In this document: in pieces, positions 43,117 to 53,880 of the stretch
Layout of the letters: each line of letters opens with the position of its first letter
Position numbering within the stretch: position 1 is the first letter of the stretch
Assembly: GCA_949752795.1 (NCBI GenBank)
Contig: OX457056.1
Span: forward strand, 178,770,428 to 178,834,427
Direction of reading: 5' to 3'
DNA length: 64,000 nt
DNA from: Hyperoodon ampullatus
Lineage: Eukaryota > Chordata > Mammalia > Artiodactyla > Ziphiidae
The notes under the pieces: generated by a model
The model's input: the letters and a program-made list of their open reading frames with translations, nothing else
What the model was told of the DNA's origin: nothing
Database searches by the model: none
Position numbers and translations under genes: made by a program

Positions 43117-43780
43117 TTTGCTTAACTTCCTGTGTTTGGGGGTCTCCTTTTCTCAGGCTGTAGGTTCATGGTTCCTGTTGTTTTTGGTGTCTGCCCTCAG
43201 TGGCTAAGGTTGGTTCAGTGGATTATGTAGACTTCCTGGTGGAGGGGACTAGTGCCTGTGTTCTGGTGGATGAGGCTGGATCTTGTCTTTCTGGTGGGCA
43301 GGACTGCTTCCGGTGGTGTGTTTTGCGGTCTCTGTGATCTATTATGATTTGAGGCAGCCTCTCTGCTACTGGGTGGGGTTGTGTTCCTGTCTTGCTAGTT
43401 ATTTGGCATAGTGTTTCCAGCAGTATAGCTCACTGGTCGTTGAGTCGAGCTGGGTCTAAGCATTGCGATGGAGATCTCTGGGAGAGCTTTCGCCATTTAA
43501 TATTATGTGGAACTGGGAGCTCTCTGGTGGATCAGTGTCCTGAACTTGGCTCTCCCACCTCAGGGGCACACGCCTGAAACCCAGCCACAGCACCACGACC
43601 CTGTCAGCCACACGGCCAGGTACGTGGGGAGTTTCTTGCCTTTTGAGAAGTCTGAGGTTTTCTGCCAGAGTTCAGTAGGTGTTCTGTAGGAATTGTTCCA
43701 CATGTATGTGTATTTCTGATGTATTTGTGTGGAGGAAGGTGATCTCCATATCTTACTCTTCCGCCATCTTGAAGGTCTCC
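43117..43780 (-). promoter_or_regulatory. L1 copy C 5' UTR, contracted
   Basis: 43117-43615 matches the proximal 5' UTR of copy B (33877-34374), and 43616-43780 matches its distal end (35888-36055). The join is at 43616/43615. The YY1-like word is at 43755-43771. Confidence 0.8.
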
Positions 43781-43786
43781 TCCTAG

Positions 43787-44144
43787 TTTGTTTTGAATTC
43801 AAAGAGAACGTTGAAATTTATCAAATGCTTTCCAACAGTTTTTGAAACGTTCATATATTTTTTTCTCCTTTTACCTATAACATGGTGAACTAAATAAATA
43901 TATTTGTAATGTTGAACTCTTGTGGTATTTCCAGAATGAACAATGTATGCCTTCTTTGAATCCATTTGATAATGCACTCCAGGATTCAGTTTGCTGAAAT
44001 TTTGTTTTTGATGTTGCAGCAATTCCACCACCACCACCACCACTGCCATCATCATCATCATCCATTAGCAGCATTATAAGCCATAAGCTGAAGGCCTACA
44101 GTATTTTAGAACTTATTAACCTCACTTTTTAAACCTCACAGTTA
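43787..44144. other. Sequence with a small triplet cluster
   Basis: (CCA)n followed by (TCA)n at 44026-44064 makes short poly-Asp/Gly/Val frames on the minus strand that are not genes. 43800-43990 may be an old L1 piece ('atgccttctttgaatccatt'). Confidence 0.5.
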
Positions 44145-44235
44145 TTGTTTTTTTAAAAAAGTAATTTTTCAGGTTTATTGAGTTACAGTTGACAAATAAA
44201 ATTGTAAGAAATTTAAAGTGTGCAACCCTGGCAGT
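44145..44235 (-). mobile_element. Old L1 3' end fragment, minus
   Basis: 'caggtttattgagttacagt' followed by 'tgacaaataaaattgtaaga' matches the 3' end of older mammalian L1 ('tttattgagatataattgac'). Confidence 0.55.
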
Positions 44236-45641
44236 TGTTCTTAAGGTAGGTATTAAAATCCTACTTTAGAGAAAGGATTTAGAATAGTTAAGTATCCAAG
44301 TCACAAAATATTTCTTTAAAATACAAGTATTTAAATACTTGTATTTAAATGTAAGATGTATTTAACTCCCAAGCCTATAATTTTAATCATTTTATGTCTC
44401 TATATTTAGTGGAAGGATTGGTTGGTAGATTATTTCTTAGTGCTCTATTTGACAAATTTTATTATCAGGGTTATTTTAGTCCAGTAAAACAAATTAAAAT
44501 GCTTTCCATCTTTATGCTTTAAAATATGAAATATTTTAAAAAGCACAGAATTAAATTTTTTTCTATATCTGAGAATATACCTGTTTTATTATTCCCCAAA
44601 GTGTGCATTTCTGTTTCCTTGCGTTTTTCCTTGATCACTATTACTTGACTTTACATATTTTGTTGGTCTTATCAAAGAAAAAAAACTGTTTTATATACCA
44701 GTTGTAATGTTTTTCTCCTGTTCTCTTTGTTTCACTTTGAGGGCTTTTAAAGAGAATTTTTGCTTCTTGGATTGAATGTTTATTTCATTGATTCTCTAAG
44801 ATGATGGTCAGTACTGTGACCACAGCTCACACTTTTGTCCCCCTCCTACTTCCAATGTCCTGCTGAAATGACTCTATTAATGTAACAAGGAAAGATCCTA
44901 TACAGTCAATAAAACAAAAAGAGTGACACTTAGCACACTAAAACTGTAAGAAATTCAACATTAAAGTGAGTATATAACAGTAGAGGGATTTTTGTGGGGG
45001 ATGAGTGGGAAGAAAAGCCCACTAAGGTAGGAAGGAAAATGGGTCATAGAATGAATTAATTAAACCATGACATAAATCTTTTCTGAATGAGTCTATTTTA
45101 GCTACCAGTTGGTTACATCAACTAAAAGTTTGTGTGATGAATAATCTAAACAACCAAAAGTGACACACAAGAAAATAGAAAATTTTAAAAAGTGGTATTA
45201 TTAGAAAGTTTTAAAGATCAGAGTACCATAAAAAATCTCATTACAAGAAAAAAAAATCCCATAGATTAAAAAAAGATCATTAAACTAAAATTTCAGCAAA
45301 GATAGTGGATATTGCATAACAAAACAAAGAAATAAAACATAAATTAGATAATTAGAAGTCTAATGTAGTATATTACTACTATTCAGCCAAGTATTCCCAT
45401 TCCCCTCTCTGTGGGACCCCCTCTAGATTATATTTCCTGCAAGTAGATGCTACTTCACCCCTTTGTCAATAGGTTTGTACATTTGATTTGCTTTGGGTAG
45501 TGAAATGTGAGTGCAACTGATATGTGTCACATCTGAACCAGAACTTTAAGAGCCTAGAATGGTCCATTATCCTCTCTTTCCCTCTGCTTCAAGATGGACG
45601 TGTCCTAGGTGAGGGCTGCTCTTTCACCCCTGCTCCTTTTC
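44236..45641. other. AT-rich unassigned sequence with a perfect palindrome
   Basis: AT-rich DNA without gene signals. The 28-bp perfect palindrome at 44319-44346 is listed separately. 45361-45640 may be an old repeat ('cctgcaagtagatgctactt'), unassigned. Confidence 0.45.
44319..44346. repeat. 28-bp perfect palindrome
   Basis: AAATACAAGTATTT (44319-44332) is followed at once by its reverse complement AAATACTTGTATTT (44333-44346), with no spacer. AT-rich. Confidence 0.95.
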
Positions 45642-46104
45642 TTTTTTTATTTAGAACAATTTTTATTGATGTATAGTTGATTTACAATATTATATTAGTT
45701 TCAGGTGTACAATACAGTGAATCAGTATTTTTAGAGATTATACTCCATTAAAGGTTATTAAAAGTAATGGCTATAATTCCCTGTGCTGTACAATATATCC
45801 TTGCTGCTTATCTATTTTATACTAGTAGTTTGTATCTCTTAATCTTATACCCCTATCTTTCTCCTCCCCCTTTCCCTCTCCCCACTGGTAACCACTAGTT
45901 TGTTTTCTGTATCTGTGAGTCTGCTTCTGTTTTGCTATATACATTCATTTGTTTATTTTTTATATGCCACATATAAGTGATATCATATAGTATTTGTCTT
46001 TCTCAGTCTGATTTATTTCACTAAGTGTAATATTCTCTAGGTCCATCCACATTGCTGCAAATGGCAGAACTTCATTATTTTTTTGGATAAGTAATTTTCC
46101 ATTA

Positions 46105-46185
46105 TATATATATATAATTGTATACATATAACTTATTATATATATATATAACTATATATATATAACTATATATATATATATATAA
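46105..46185. repeat. (TA)n microsatellite
   Basis: Repeated TATATA runs with CTATATA interruptions inside the old L1. Confidence 0.9.
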
Positions 46186-46798
46186 AACTTCTTTATTCAT
46201 TCATCTGTTGATGGACACTTAAGTTGCTTCCATATCTTGGCTACTGTAAATAGTGCTGTTATGAACATTGGGGTACATGTATCTTTTTGAATTAGTGTTC
46301 TGTTTTTTCTGGATATGTATCCAGGAGTGAAATAGTGAAATTGCTGGATCATATGATAATTCTATTTTCAGTTTTTTGAGAAACCTTCATACAGTTTTCC
46401 ATAGTGACTGCACCAACTTACATTCCCACCAACAGTGTGCAAGTGTTCCCTTTTCTCCACATCCTTGCCAACATTTGTTATTTGTGGTCATTTTGATGAC
46501 AGCCATTCTGACAGGTGTGAGGTGACACCTTGTTTTGATTTGTATTTCTCTAATAATTAACAATGTTGAGCATCTTTTCATGTGCCAGTTGGTTATCTGT
46601 ATGTATTCTTTGGAAAAATGTCTAGTCAGGTCTTCTGCCCATTTTTTGCTTAGCTTGTTTGTTGTTTTGATATTGAGCTGTTTATATATTTTGGGATATT
46701 AACCCCTTGTCAGTCATATCATTTACAAATAGTTTCTCCCATTCAGTAGGTTGTCTTTTCAGTTTGTCATTGGTTTCCTTTGCTGTGCAAAAGCTTTT

Positions 46799-47125
46799 TT
46801 TTTTTTTTAATTAATTAATTAATTTTTGACTGCATTGGGTGTTTGTTGCTGTGCATGGGCTTTCTCTAGTTGCGGCGAGTGGGGGCTACCCTTTGTTGTG
46901 GTGCTTGGGCTTCTCATTGCAGTGACTTCTCTTGTTGCAGACCATGTGCTCTAGGCACATGGGCTTCAGTAGTTGTGTCTCGTAAGCTCTAGAGCGCAGG
47001 CTCAGTAGTTGTGGCTCATGGGCTTTGTTGCTCTGCAGCATGTGGGATCTTCCTGAACCAGGGATCGAACCCCTGACCCCTGCACTGGCAGGCGGATTCT
47101 TAAGCACTGCACCACCAGGGAAGTC
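46799..47125 (-). mobile_element. CHR SINE (long form), minus, inside old L1
   Basis: About 327 bp, longer than the other SINEs here. After the T-rich/(TTAA)n tail come repeated words of the long CHR type ('ctctagttgcggcg', 'gctctagagcgcaggctcag'), a B-box GGGATCGAACCCCTG near 47061-47075, and the end 'caccaccagggaagtc'. The 16-bp repeat CTGTGCAAAAGCTTTT at 46783-46798 and 47126-47141 is a perfect target-site duplication, which proves the insertion into L1 ORF2. Confidence 0.95.
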
Positions 47126-47715
47126 CTGTGCAAAAGCTTTTAAGTTTAATTCCCATTTGTTTACTTTTGCTTTTATTTTTTTCCCCTTAGAAAATAGATC
47201 CAAAAAATATTGCTAATTTATATCAAATAGTATCCTAGGTTACAGGTTTTTCCCTTTCGGCACTTGGAATATATCCTGCCTCTCCCTTCTGGCCTGCAGT
47301 TTCTGCAGAGAAATCAGCTGATAGCCTTATGGGGATTTTCTTGTAAATGACCTTTTTTCCCTGCTGCCTTTAGAATTCTCTTTAACTTGCCATTTCAATT
47401 ATGATATGTCTTGGTGTGGTCTGTTTGGGTTCATCTGGTTTTGGACCCTTTGTATTTCCTGTAACTGTATACCTGTTTCCTTCTTCAGGTTTTGGAAGTT
47501 TTCGTCCCTAATTTCCTCAAATATATTTTTGATCCCTTCCTCTCTCTTATCCTTCTGGGGCCTCTATAATGCGAATATTGGTACACTTAAAGTTACTGCA
47601 GCGATCTCTTAAACAGTTTTCAGTTTTTTAACATTTGTTTTTCTTTTTGCTGTTCTGATTGGGTGATTTCCATTATTCTATCTTCCAGATCACATATGCG
47701 TTTTTCTGTATCTGA

Positions 47716-47907
47716 TTGTCATACTGAGTGAAGTAAGTCAGACAGAGAAAGAGAAATATCGTATGATATCCCTTATATGTGGAGTCGAAAAAGAAATTAT
47801 ACCAATGACCTTATTTATAAAACAGAAACAGACTCATGGACTTAGAGAACAAACTTGTGGTTACCGGGGGGAAGGATGAAGGGAAGGGGTAGTCAGGGGG
47901 TTTGGGA
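47716..47907 (+). mobile_element. L1 3' end fragment, plus strand
   Basis: 'tactgagtgaagtaagtcag', 'cttatatgtggagtcgaaaa' and 'gaacaaacttgtggttaccg' are L1 ORF2-end/3' UTR words in the plus orientation. It is the only plus-strand L1 piece found. It sits between two minus-strand ORF1-type pieces, so it is either a separate insertion or a rearrangement. Confidence 0.7.
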
Positions 47908-47916
47908 TCAGTTAAC

Positions 47917-48129
47917 ACTTTTTTTTTTTTTTTTTTTTCGTGGTACGTGGGCCTCTCACTGTTGTGGCCTCTCCCGTTGGGGAGCACAGGCTCCGGACGT
48001 GCAGGCTCAGCGGCCATGGCTCATGGGCCCAGCCACTCTGTGGCATGTGGGATCCTTCCAGACCGGGGCACGAACCCATGTCCCCTCATCGGCAGGCGTA
48101 CTCTCAACCACTGCACCACCAGGGAAGCC
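47917..48129 (-). mobile_element. CHR-type SINE (short form), minus
   Basis: A long T run (47919-47938), then 'gtggtacgtgggcctctcac' to 'caccaccagggaagcc'. The repeat TCAGTTAAC at 47908-47916 and 48130-48138 (extendable with one mismatch) is the target-site duplication. Confidence 0.93.
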
Positions 48130-48320
48130 TCAGTTAACGTTTTTATTAACAATGTTTTGAATTCTTTATCCGGTAAATTTTATTTCTGTTTCATTATTTG
48201 TTTCTTCAGTGGTGTTCCCTTGATCTTTCCATTGAGAACAGTTCCTCTGCCTTTTCAATTTGCTTAACTTTCTCTGCCTGTATGAATTTAGGTGAATTTA
48301 TGTTAAGAATGAAAATTCCT

Positions 48321-48400
48321 GGTCTCTGCTCCCCTGAGGTTCTAATTTAATTGACCTGGGTGGAGCTTAGACATCTACAATTTTAATAAAATTTCAGAAA
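48321..48400 (+). repeat. MER5A-like hAT fragment
   Basis: 'ctggtctctgctcccctgag' then 'gttctaatttaattgacctg' follows the MER5A pattern. Short and diverged. Confidence 0.5.
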
Positions 48401-50417
48401 ATTTTTATTTAAAGTAAATGATTGCCCATACTTAGAGAAGTTTTTCTTTTAGGTGGTTTCCAATGCTTTTACCTCATGGGTTTTTTGTTTGTTTGTTTGT
48501 CTTTGAAATGGGACAAAAGACCTCAACGATAAGAATCAGAATTTCTCGCTCCTCATCCTTCAAAAAGGCAACTAGCTTTTAATTCACTAAAAAATTTAAG
48601 CTTTAATAAGGGCAGGGACCCTAATTTCTTGTTTACCTCTGGTCTTCCCTGTTTAAAACAATATGTGGTACAACTCAATACTTGCTAAATGAATGCATAT
48701 ATGCCCTAATAAATGAAAGTTATTATTTTGCAAGATATTTTTGGAAAGCTGTGGCTTGATGTAATTCATTTTCTTTCACCCTTAAAGGCCCCCTACTCCA
48801 GGATATTCAGAAAACATAGACCCCTCCTTTTCTGAATTTGATAAATATATGGTATGACAACTTCACAGCCTTGATCTTCTCCGTAAAAGTAAGTGGGAGT
48901 TTTTCTAAGTATGTGCTTCTAGGTAAGAAAAGGGAAAACTCATATAATTAATCATGATTGAAAAATCAGCTCTTTTACCTTTTGTAGGTGTATTATAATA
49001 AATGTTAAAAAAAATCAGTTATTTAAAAATAAAAGCCAAATCATAGTACAATTTTTGAAGATAATATCTCTGGGCTCTTATTTCTATTACTTGAACATTT
49101 ATTGTACATCATCAGCTTTCAGCTGAGAAGGAAAAAATAAAACACTTGATTTTTAAAAATGAAAACACAATATTCCCAGCTAGCTAGCATATTGGGGAGA
49201 AAGAAATTAAAAACTTAACCTTATCTATCAATTCATAATTAATATTCATCATGGGCACATACCTCTCTTCTCCCCTTATCATAACTTAAAATTTGATCCA
49301 TGGTTCAATTTCCTAAATGAACGTCTGGGTTCTTTTCCTCAAGAACAAATATTGTTATTATGTATTTTAGATACATCATAAACATAATATAGGATAATAT
49401 GTAGTAAATAGCTAAATTCTATCGGGTGGATCATATTTAGTAAACAACAAAATACTCAGATAATAAACAAACTTTACCATAAGTAATTCACTATTATTTT
49501 TTCTATGAATTTTTTACACAGTTGAGATTGTATTATATGTATAACTTCACATCCTGCTGTTTTCCTGATGGCTTAATTTAAGAATAACTCATATTAATGA
49601 AAATGATAAACATTAATTTACGAAATAATAAATATTATGCTGATTGACATTAAAGTGAATGTTTTTGCTGTTATATGTCTTATCCATACATTAATTAACA
49701 ATCAAATATCAAGGTCAATTGCTTTTTGGAGCTACTCTTGGTTTATAATGATTAAAAATAATTAGTGACCGTGTTTATCAACTATTGCTATAAAATGCTG
49801 TGTAACCATGTACTCAGTAGCTTGCAACAACAAGCGTTTAGAAGCTTAAGCTCAGAAGTGATACACTGTCACTTCCACCTATATCCACATTGAAAAAAGG
49901 CCACCTGTTAAGTTCAACATCAGTGGGTGCAAAGTAGAATTTCTCCATAGAGGTTGGGATGAGGAGAGTAAGAGAGAATGTTTTCTGAACAGTAATCTTA
50001 CTTCTACAGTGGCAAATTTATTCTTTTATTCACTTTGACAGGAACATGCTCTGAGTTCATGTAAAAGTGGTTTAAAATTATTAAGGAGTAAATTTAAAAG
50101 AAGAGGTGCTAAACATCTCTAATTTATAAAACTTGAAATGATTTGATTTGCCAAGAGGATTTTGCTGCATTCATTCCCAGTATCCTGCAGAAAACATACA
50201 GCACAGATTTTGTAAAAATGGTAATGCATAAGAAATTATTGTATGTTTGCAGAATTGAAGGTTACTAATAGTTGCAAATATTCTTACAGTTCAGATCTAT
50301 CCATGCACTGATCAATGGGGCATTATTATATTTGAAATCAGACTTTTCTTTGATAAGATGTTGAAAGAGGAACCTATACCTGAAAAGAAAACAAAGTTTG
50401 AGGAAACATCTAGCAAA
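48401..50417. other. AT-rich unassigned sequence
   Basis: AT-rich. 49490-49700 is worded like an ancient repeat ('gattgtattatatgtataac', 'ttcacatcctgctgttttcc'), and 49765-49860 may be a trace of an MLT1-type end ('ctattgctataaaatgctgt'). No gene and no open frame of note. Confidence 0.45.
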
Positions 50418-50433
50418 CTAATGATCTTTTTAA

Positions 50434-51180
50434 AAAAATTTTATTGGAGGATAGTTGATTTACAACGTTGTGTTACTTTCTGTTGTACAGCAAAATGAAT
50501 CAGTTATACATATACATATATCAGCTCTTTTTTAGATTCTTCTCCCATGTAGGTCATTGCAGAGTATTGAGTAGAGTTCCCTGTGCTATACAGTAGGTCC
50601 TTACTAGTTATCTATTTTATATACAGTAGGGTGTATATGTCAATCCCAATCTCCCAATTATCCCTCCCTCCCTTTCCCCGCTAGTAACCATAAGATTGTT
50701 TTCTACATCTGTGACTCTGTTTCTGTTTTGTAGATAAGTTCATTTGTACCATTGTTTTAGATTCCACATATAAGCGATATCATACGATATTTGTCCTTCT
50801 CTCTCTGACTTTCTTCACTCAATATGATAATCTCGAGGTCTATCCATGTTGCTGCCAATGGCATTATTTCATTCTTTTTCACAGCTGAGTAATATTCCAT
50901 CACCTATACATACCATATCTTCTTTATCCACTCCTCTGTCGATGGATGTTTAGGTTGCTTCCACGTCCTGGCTATTGTAAATATTGCTGCAATGAACACT
51001 GTCCTGCATGTGTCTTTTTGAATTATGTTTTTTTCTTGGTATATGCCCAGGAGTGGGATTGCTGGATCATATGGTAGCTCTATATTTAGTTTTTTAAGAA
51101 ACCTCCATACTGTTCTCCATAGTGGCTGCACCATTTACATTCCCACCAACAGTGTAGAAGTGTTCCCTTTTCTCCACATC
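50434..51180 (-). mobile_element. 5'-truncated L1, minus
   Basis: 3' UTR plus the last part of ORF2. 'attggaggatagttgattta' at the 3' end, and a 76-aa open piece of the ORF2 C-terminus (50904-51134: [15 protein letters not shown]). Near-identical flanks CTAATGATCTTTTTA (from 50418) and CTAATGCTCTTTTA (from about 51180) look like its aged target-site duplication. Confidence 0.85.
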
Positions 51181-51244
51181 TAATGCTCTTTTAAGGTTTT
51201 CCTTTGTGAAAATGGGGTGGACTGTCATTTGAGTTGATCTAGGA

Positions 51245-51765
51245 TGGGTGGTATGGTAGGCTGAACAACATCCCCCATAGATATCCAGGTCCTAATCTCT
51301 GGAACCTGTGAATGTTATTGTATATGGTAAAAGGGACTTTACAAATGTGATTAAGGATTTTGAGATGGGAAGACTGTCCTGGATTATCTGGGTGTGCCCT
51401 AAATGTAATCCCAAGTATCCTTATCAAAGGAAGGCAGAAGTAGATATATAATTACTTGCTACAGAAGAGAATAAGGCAATGTGATGATGAAAGCAGAGAT
51501 TGGAGTGGTGCACTTTGAAGATGGAGGAAGGGATCATAAGGCATGCAATACAGGCGGCCACTAGAACTTTAAAAGGAAAGGAAATGGATCCTCCCCTAAA
51601 GCCTCTAGAGGGAACACAGCCCTGTCAGTACCCTGGTTTCAGCCCAGTGAAACCCATTTCAGACTTCTGATCTTCAGAACTGTAAGAGAATACACTTACG
51701 TTGTTTTAAGCCACCAAATCTGTGGTAATTTGTTACAGCAGCTGTAGGAAACTAACACAGATGGT
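51245..51765 (+). repeat. MLT1-like MaLR LTR, plus
   Basis: It starts 'ggtggtatggtaggctgaac' and includes 'ctctggaacctgtgaatgtt', 'gtaaaagggactttacaaat' and the end 'gttgttttaagccaccaaat' plus 'ttgttacagcagctgtagga'. Solo LTR, same family as 13638-14212 on the other strand. Confidence 0.7.
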
Positions 51766-51984
51766 ACCTGAGAAAGTTTGTCAAGTTTCTAAATTGTCCT
51801 ACAGGTTGGAAGTTCTGCTCTGAAAAAAAAAAAAAATTCCTCACAAAATTTTGTTTAAGGTGCAAAATTAAATGAGTTTCTGTAGGAACTAAGTGTATCT
51901 AAATGAAACTAAGCTAAACTAAAGTTCTACTTACTTGAAGAAGTTGTTTCTGTTGAAAACTAAAAATGGAGGCCTTCAGCTTAT

Positions 51985-52425
51985 GATGGGTTGGATTGTG
52001 TCCACCAAGAAGATGCCGAAGCCCTAACCCCCAGTACCTATGAATGTGAACTTACTTGGAAATAGGGTCATTGATGATGATCAAGTTAAGATGAGGTCAT
52101 TGAGGTGGGTTCTAATCCAATATGATTGGTGTCCTTGTGAGAAAGGGACATTTGGACACAGAGACAGACATGCACATGGGGAGAATACATGTGAAGATGG
52201 AGGCAGAGAGTGGGGTGATGCCACAGAAACCAAGGAACACCAAAGATTGCTAGCAAACCACCAGAAGATGGGAGACAGGAATGCAACAGATTGTCCCTCA
52301 CAGCCCTCAAAAAGAACCATCTCTGCTGACACTTTGATCTTGGACTTCTAGCCTTCAGAACTTTGAGACAATACATTTATGTCATTTAAGCCACCCAGTT
52401 AGTGGCTTTGTTTCAACAGCCCTAA
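51985..52425 (+). repeat. MLT1-like MaLR LTR, plus
   Basis: 'ggttggattgtgtccaccaa', 'gccctaacccccagtaccta', 'acttggaaatagggtcattg', 'ttggacacagagacagacat', then 'tttaagccacccagttagtg'. This is the familiar order of a MaLR LTR. There are no internal genes. The 103-aa, 96-aa and 83-aa open frames over it are shadows. Confidence 0.75.
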
Positions 52426-53699
52426 AAAATGGATCCACAGATATCAATGAGAATTTATTCATCACAGCTTTTTTTTTTTTTTTTACCAACCCGTATCATG
52501 GACAGTTGTACTCTCAGGTCCTCTTAATTTTCAGTCCTAAAAGCTAATACCAAGACTTCCCTCTGGAATTAGTTTTAATCAAGTTTTGTTTTGTTTTGAT
52601 TTTTGTTTATACTTAAATTTTAAATGCATGAATTCCTAAGTAGCTAATTCTGTGTTTAATTTGGCAAGCTGCCTTGCTAACACGTCTAACCAAATCTCTT
52701 TCTCTATCTCTATGTCTCTTTCTGTCTGTCTGCCTGCTTCTGTCTCTGTCTTTCTCCCTCTCATTACCTCTTTCTCTCTCTCCCACTCTAAGAGAGCTGT
52801 AATAGGAAAGTCCAGATTTTGTGGAATATGGCATAGACAGGATTGCTTTTAACAAAAATTGATTGGCATGGGTTATCAGTGAAGCTTCTTATAAGGCCCA
52901 ATTAGAGCAGAGCCCATCAGCTAATCAGATCACAAGTTAGTTACAGAGTTAGAAAGCTCTTCATTCCAACTCTTCAATTTCCCATCCATCTATATGTTTG
53001 TACTGAAGTATTTATATCCTCTCTAAGTGGCTGAGCAGGCTTTTTTGGTTTGGGTTGAATCTGCTGGCTGACTGGGTGTTATTTCTATTAAGAGAGCTTG
53101 AATACAGCTGGTTGTACAGGGGCTGAGAGATGTGAGTCCTCAAGGATTGAAATTAGGGAGTTCTGCAGGTTGTGCATCTTTATTTGCATCTATTTGTTCA
53201 CAGCCCTCTTTCTTATCAGAGGGTTGCCCTTTCCGCCTAAGGCTTGGAGGTTGGAGGCCACCTTCTAAGGACTGAGAGGAGGCCCTCAGGGCAGCTTTCT
53301 TCCAGTGCTGTGGGGAATGAGAGTGGGGTCCCAGGCCCACTTCCTCCGTCTGCCTGTCAGACCCACAGTGGGACTGCAAAGGAGGCTGTGGTAAGGGCTG
53401 CCTTTCTTCCAGTCTTACTCGTAGAGAATTTATTTCTGAAACAGGAGCTGGTGAGGTCATGCTGGGTGCAGTGGAGGTAGGTTCATGAGTGATGGAGAGA
53501 TGCTTATTAGTTTGGAGAGATGCTTATTAGTTTGGTTCCTCTGAAATGTGTAAAGCTATTGTCACCAGGTTTAGTCACACCTACTGCTGAGAAATGACAT
53601 TTTTTGGAAGGTGTGAAGAATAATTTGATGGGATTTAGAGTGGAGAAAGATTCATGTCATCTTGTTCACTCTACCATTGTTCAGAAGTCAGATAATCAC
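52426..53699. other. Unassigned, with a CT-rich simple repeat
   Basis: 52695-52795 is a (TCTC/TCTG)n-like stretch. A 20-bp tandem duplication lies at 53494-53533. Open frames at 53140-53460 (minus) and 53244-53480 (plus) overlap and have no domain. Confidence 0.5.
53494..53533 (+). repeat. Perfect 20-bp tandem duplication
   Basis: GGAGAGATGCTTATTAGTTT at 53494-53513 is repeated exactly at 53514-53533. Confidence 0.95.
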
Positions 53700-53880
53700 A
53701 ATAGCTAACAGAATTTACCATGTGCCTGAGACTGTTCCATGTACTTTTCCTGAAATAATTAGCTTAATCCTCATAAGAACCTCTTAAGGAGGATGTTATT
53801 ATTATAACTACTTTTATAGGTGAGAAAACTGAGTGAGGAAAGGTTTGAGCAATCGTTGAACCAGCAAATCAGAGGCAAAT
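53700..53880 (-). repeat. MIR, minus
   Basis: 'accatgtgcctgagactgtt', 'taatcctcataagaacctct' and 'ataggtgagaaaactgagtg' are the reverse complement of MIR. Confidence 0.75.

Larger units (their letters stand above)
38016..43780 (-). mobile_element. LINE-1 copy C, near full length, short 5' UTR
   Basis: Minus-strand L1 of 5.8 kb: 3' UTR 38016-38379, ORF2 about 38380-42187, ORF1 42247-43116, 5' UTR 43117-43780. It keeps both the extreme 5' end (YY1-like word, 'ccgccatctt') and the 3' tail. Its 5' UTR lacks about 1.5 kb present in copy B (purine tract, tandem units and CpG-rich part). Flanks TCCTAG at 38010-38015 and 43781-43786 look like a short target-site duplication. Both ORFs carry several indels and stops. 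Confidence 0.95.
45642..48320 (-). mobile_element. Old L1 (minus), interrupted by two SINEs and an L1 tail
   Basis: 3' UTR and ORF2 C-terminal sequence run 45642-46798. ORF2 resumes after a SINE at 47126-47206. It then jumps to ORF1-type sequence at about 47230-47715 ('tatatcctgcctctcccttc', 'tcagctgatagccttatggg'). More ORF1-type sequence at 48131-48320 follows a plus-strand L1 tail and a second SINE. The Cys-His domain is still readable (46387-46581: [18 protein letters not shown]). Most of ORF2 is missing. It is more diverged from the younger family than copies A-E. Confidence 0.8.

Noticed and set aside
51985..52425. Retroviral provirus
   Set aside because: Only LTR-like sequence is present. 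No gag, pol or env frame is found beside this or the other MLT1-like LTRs.
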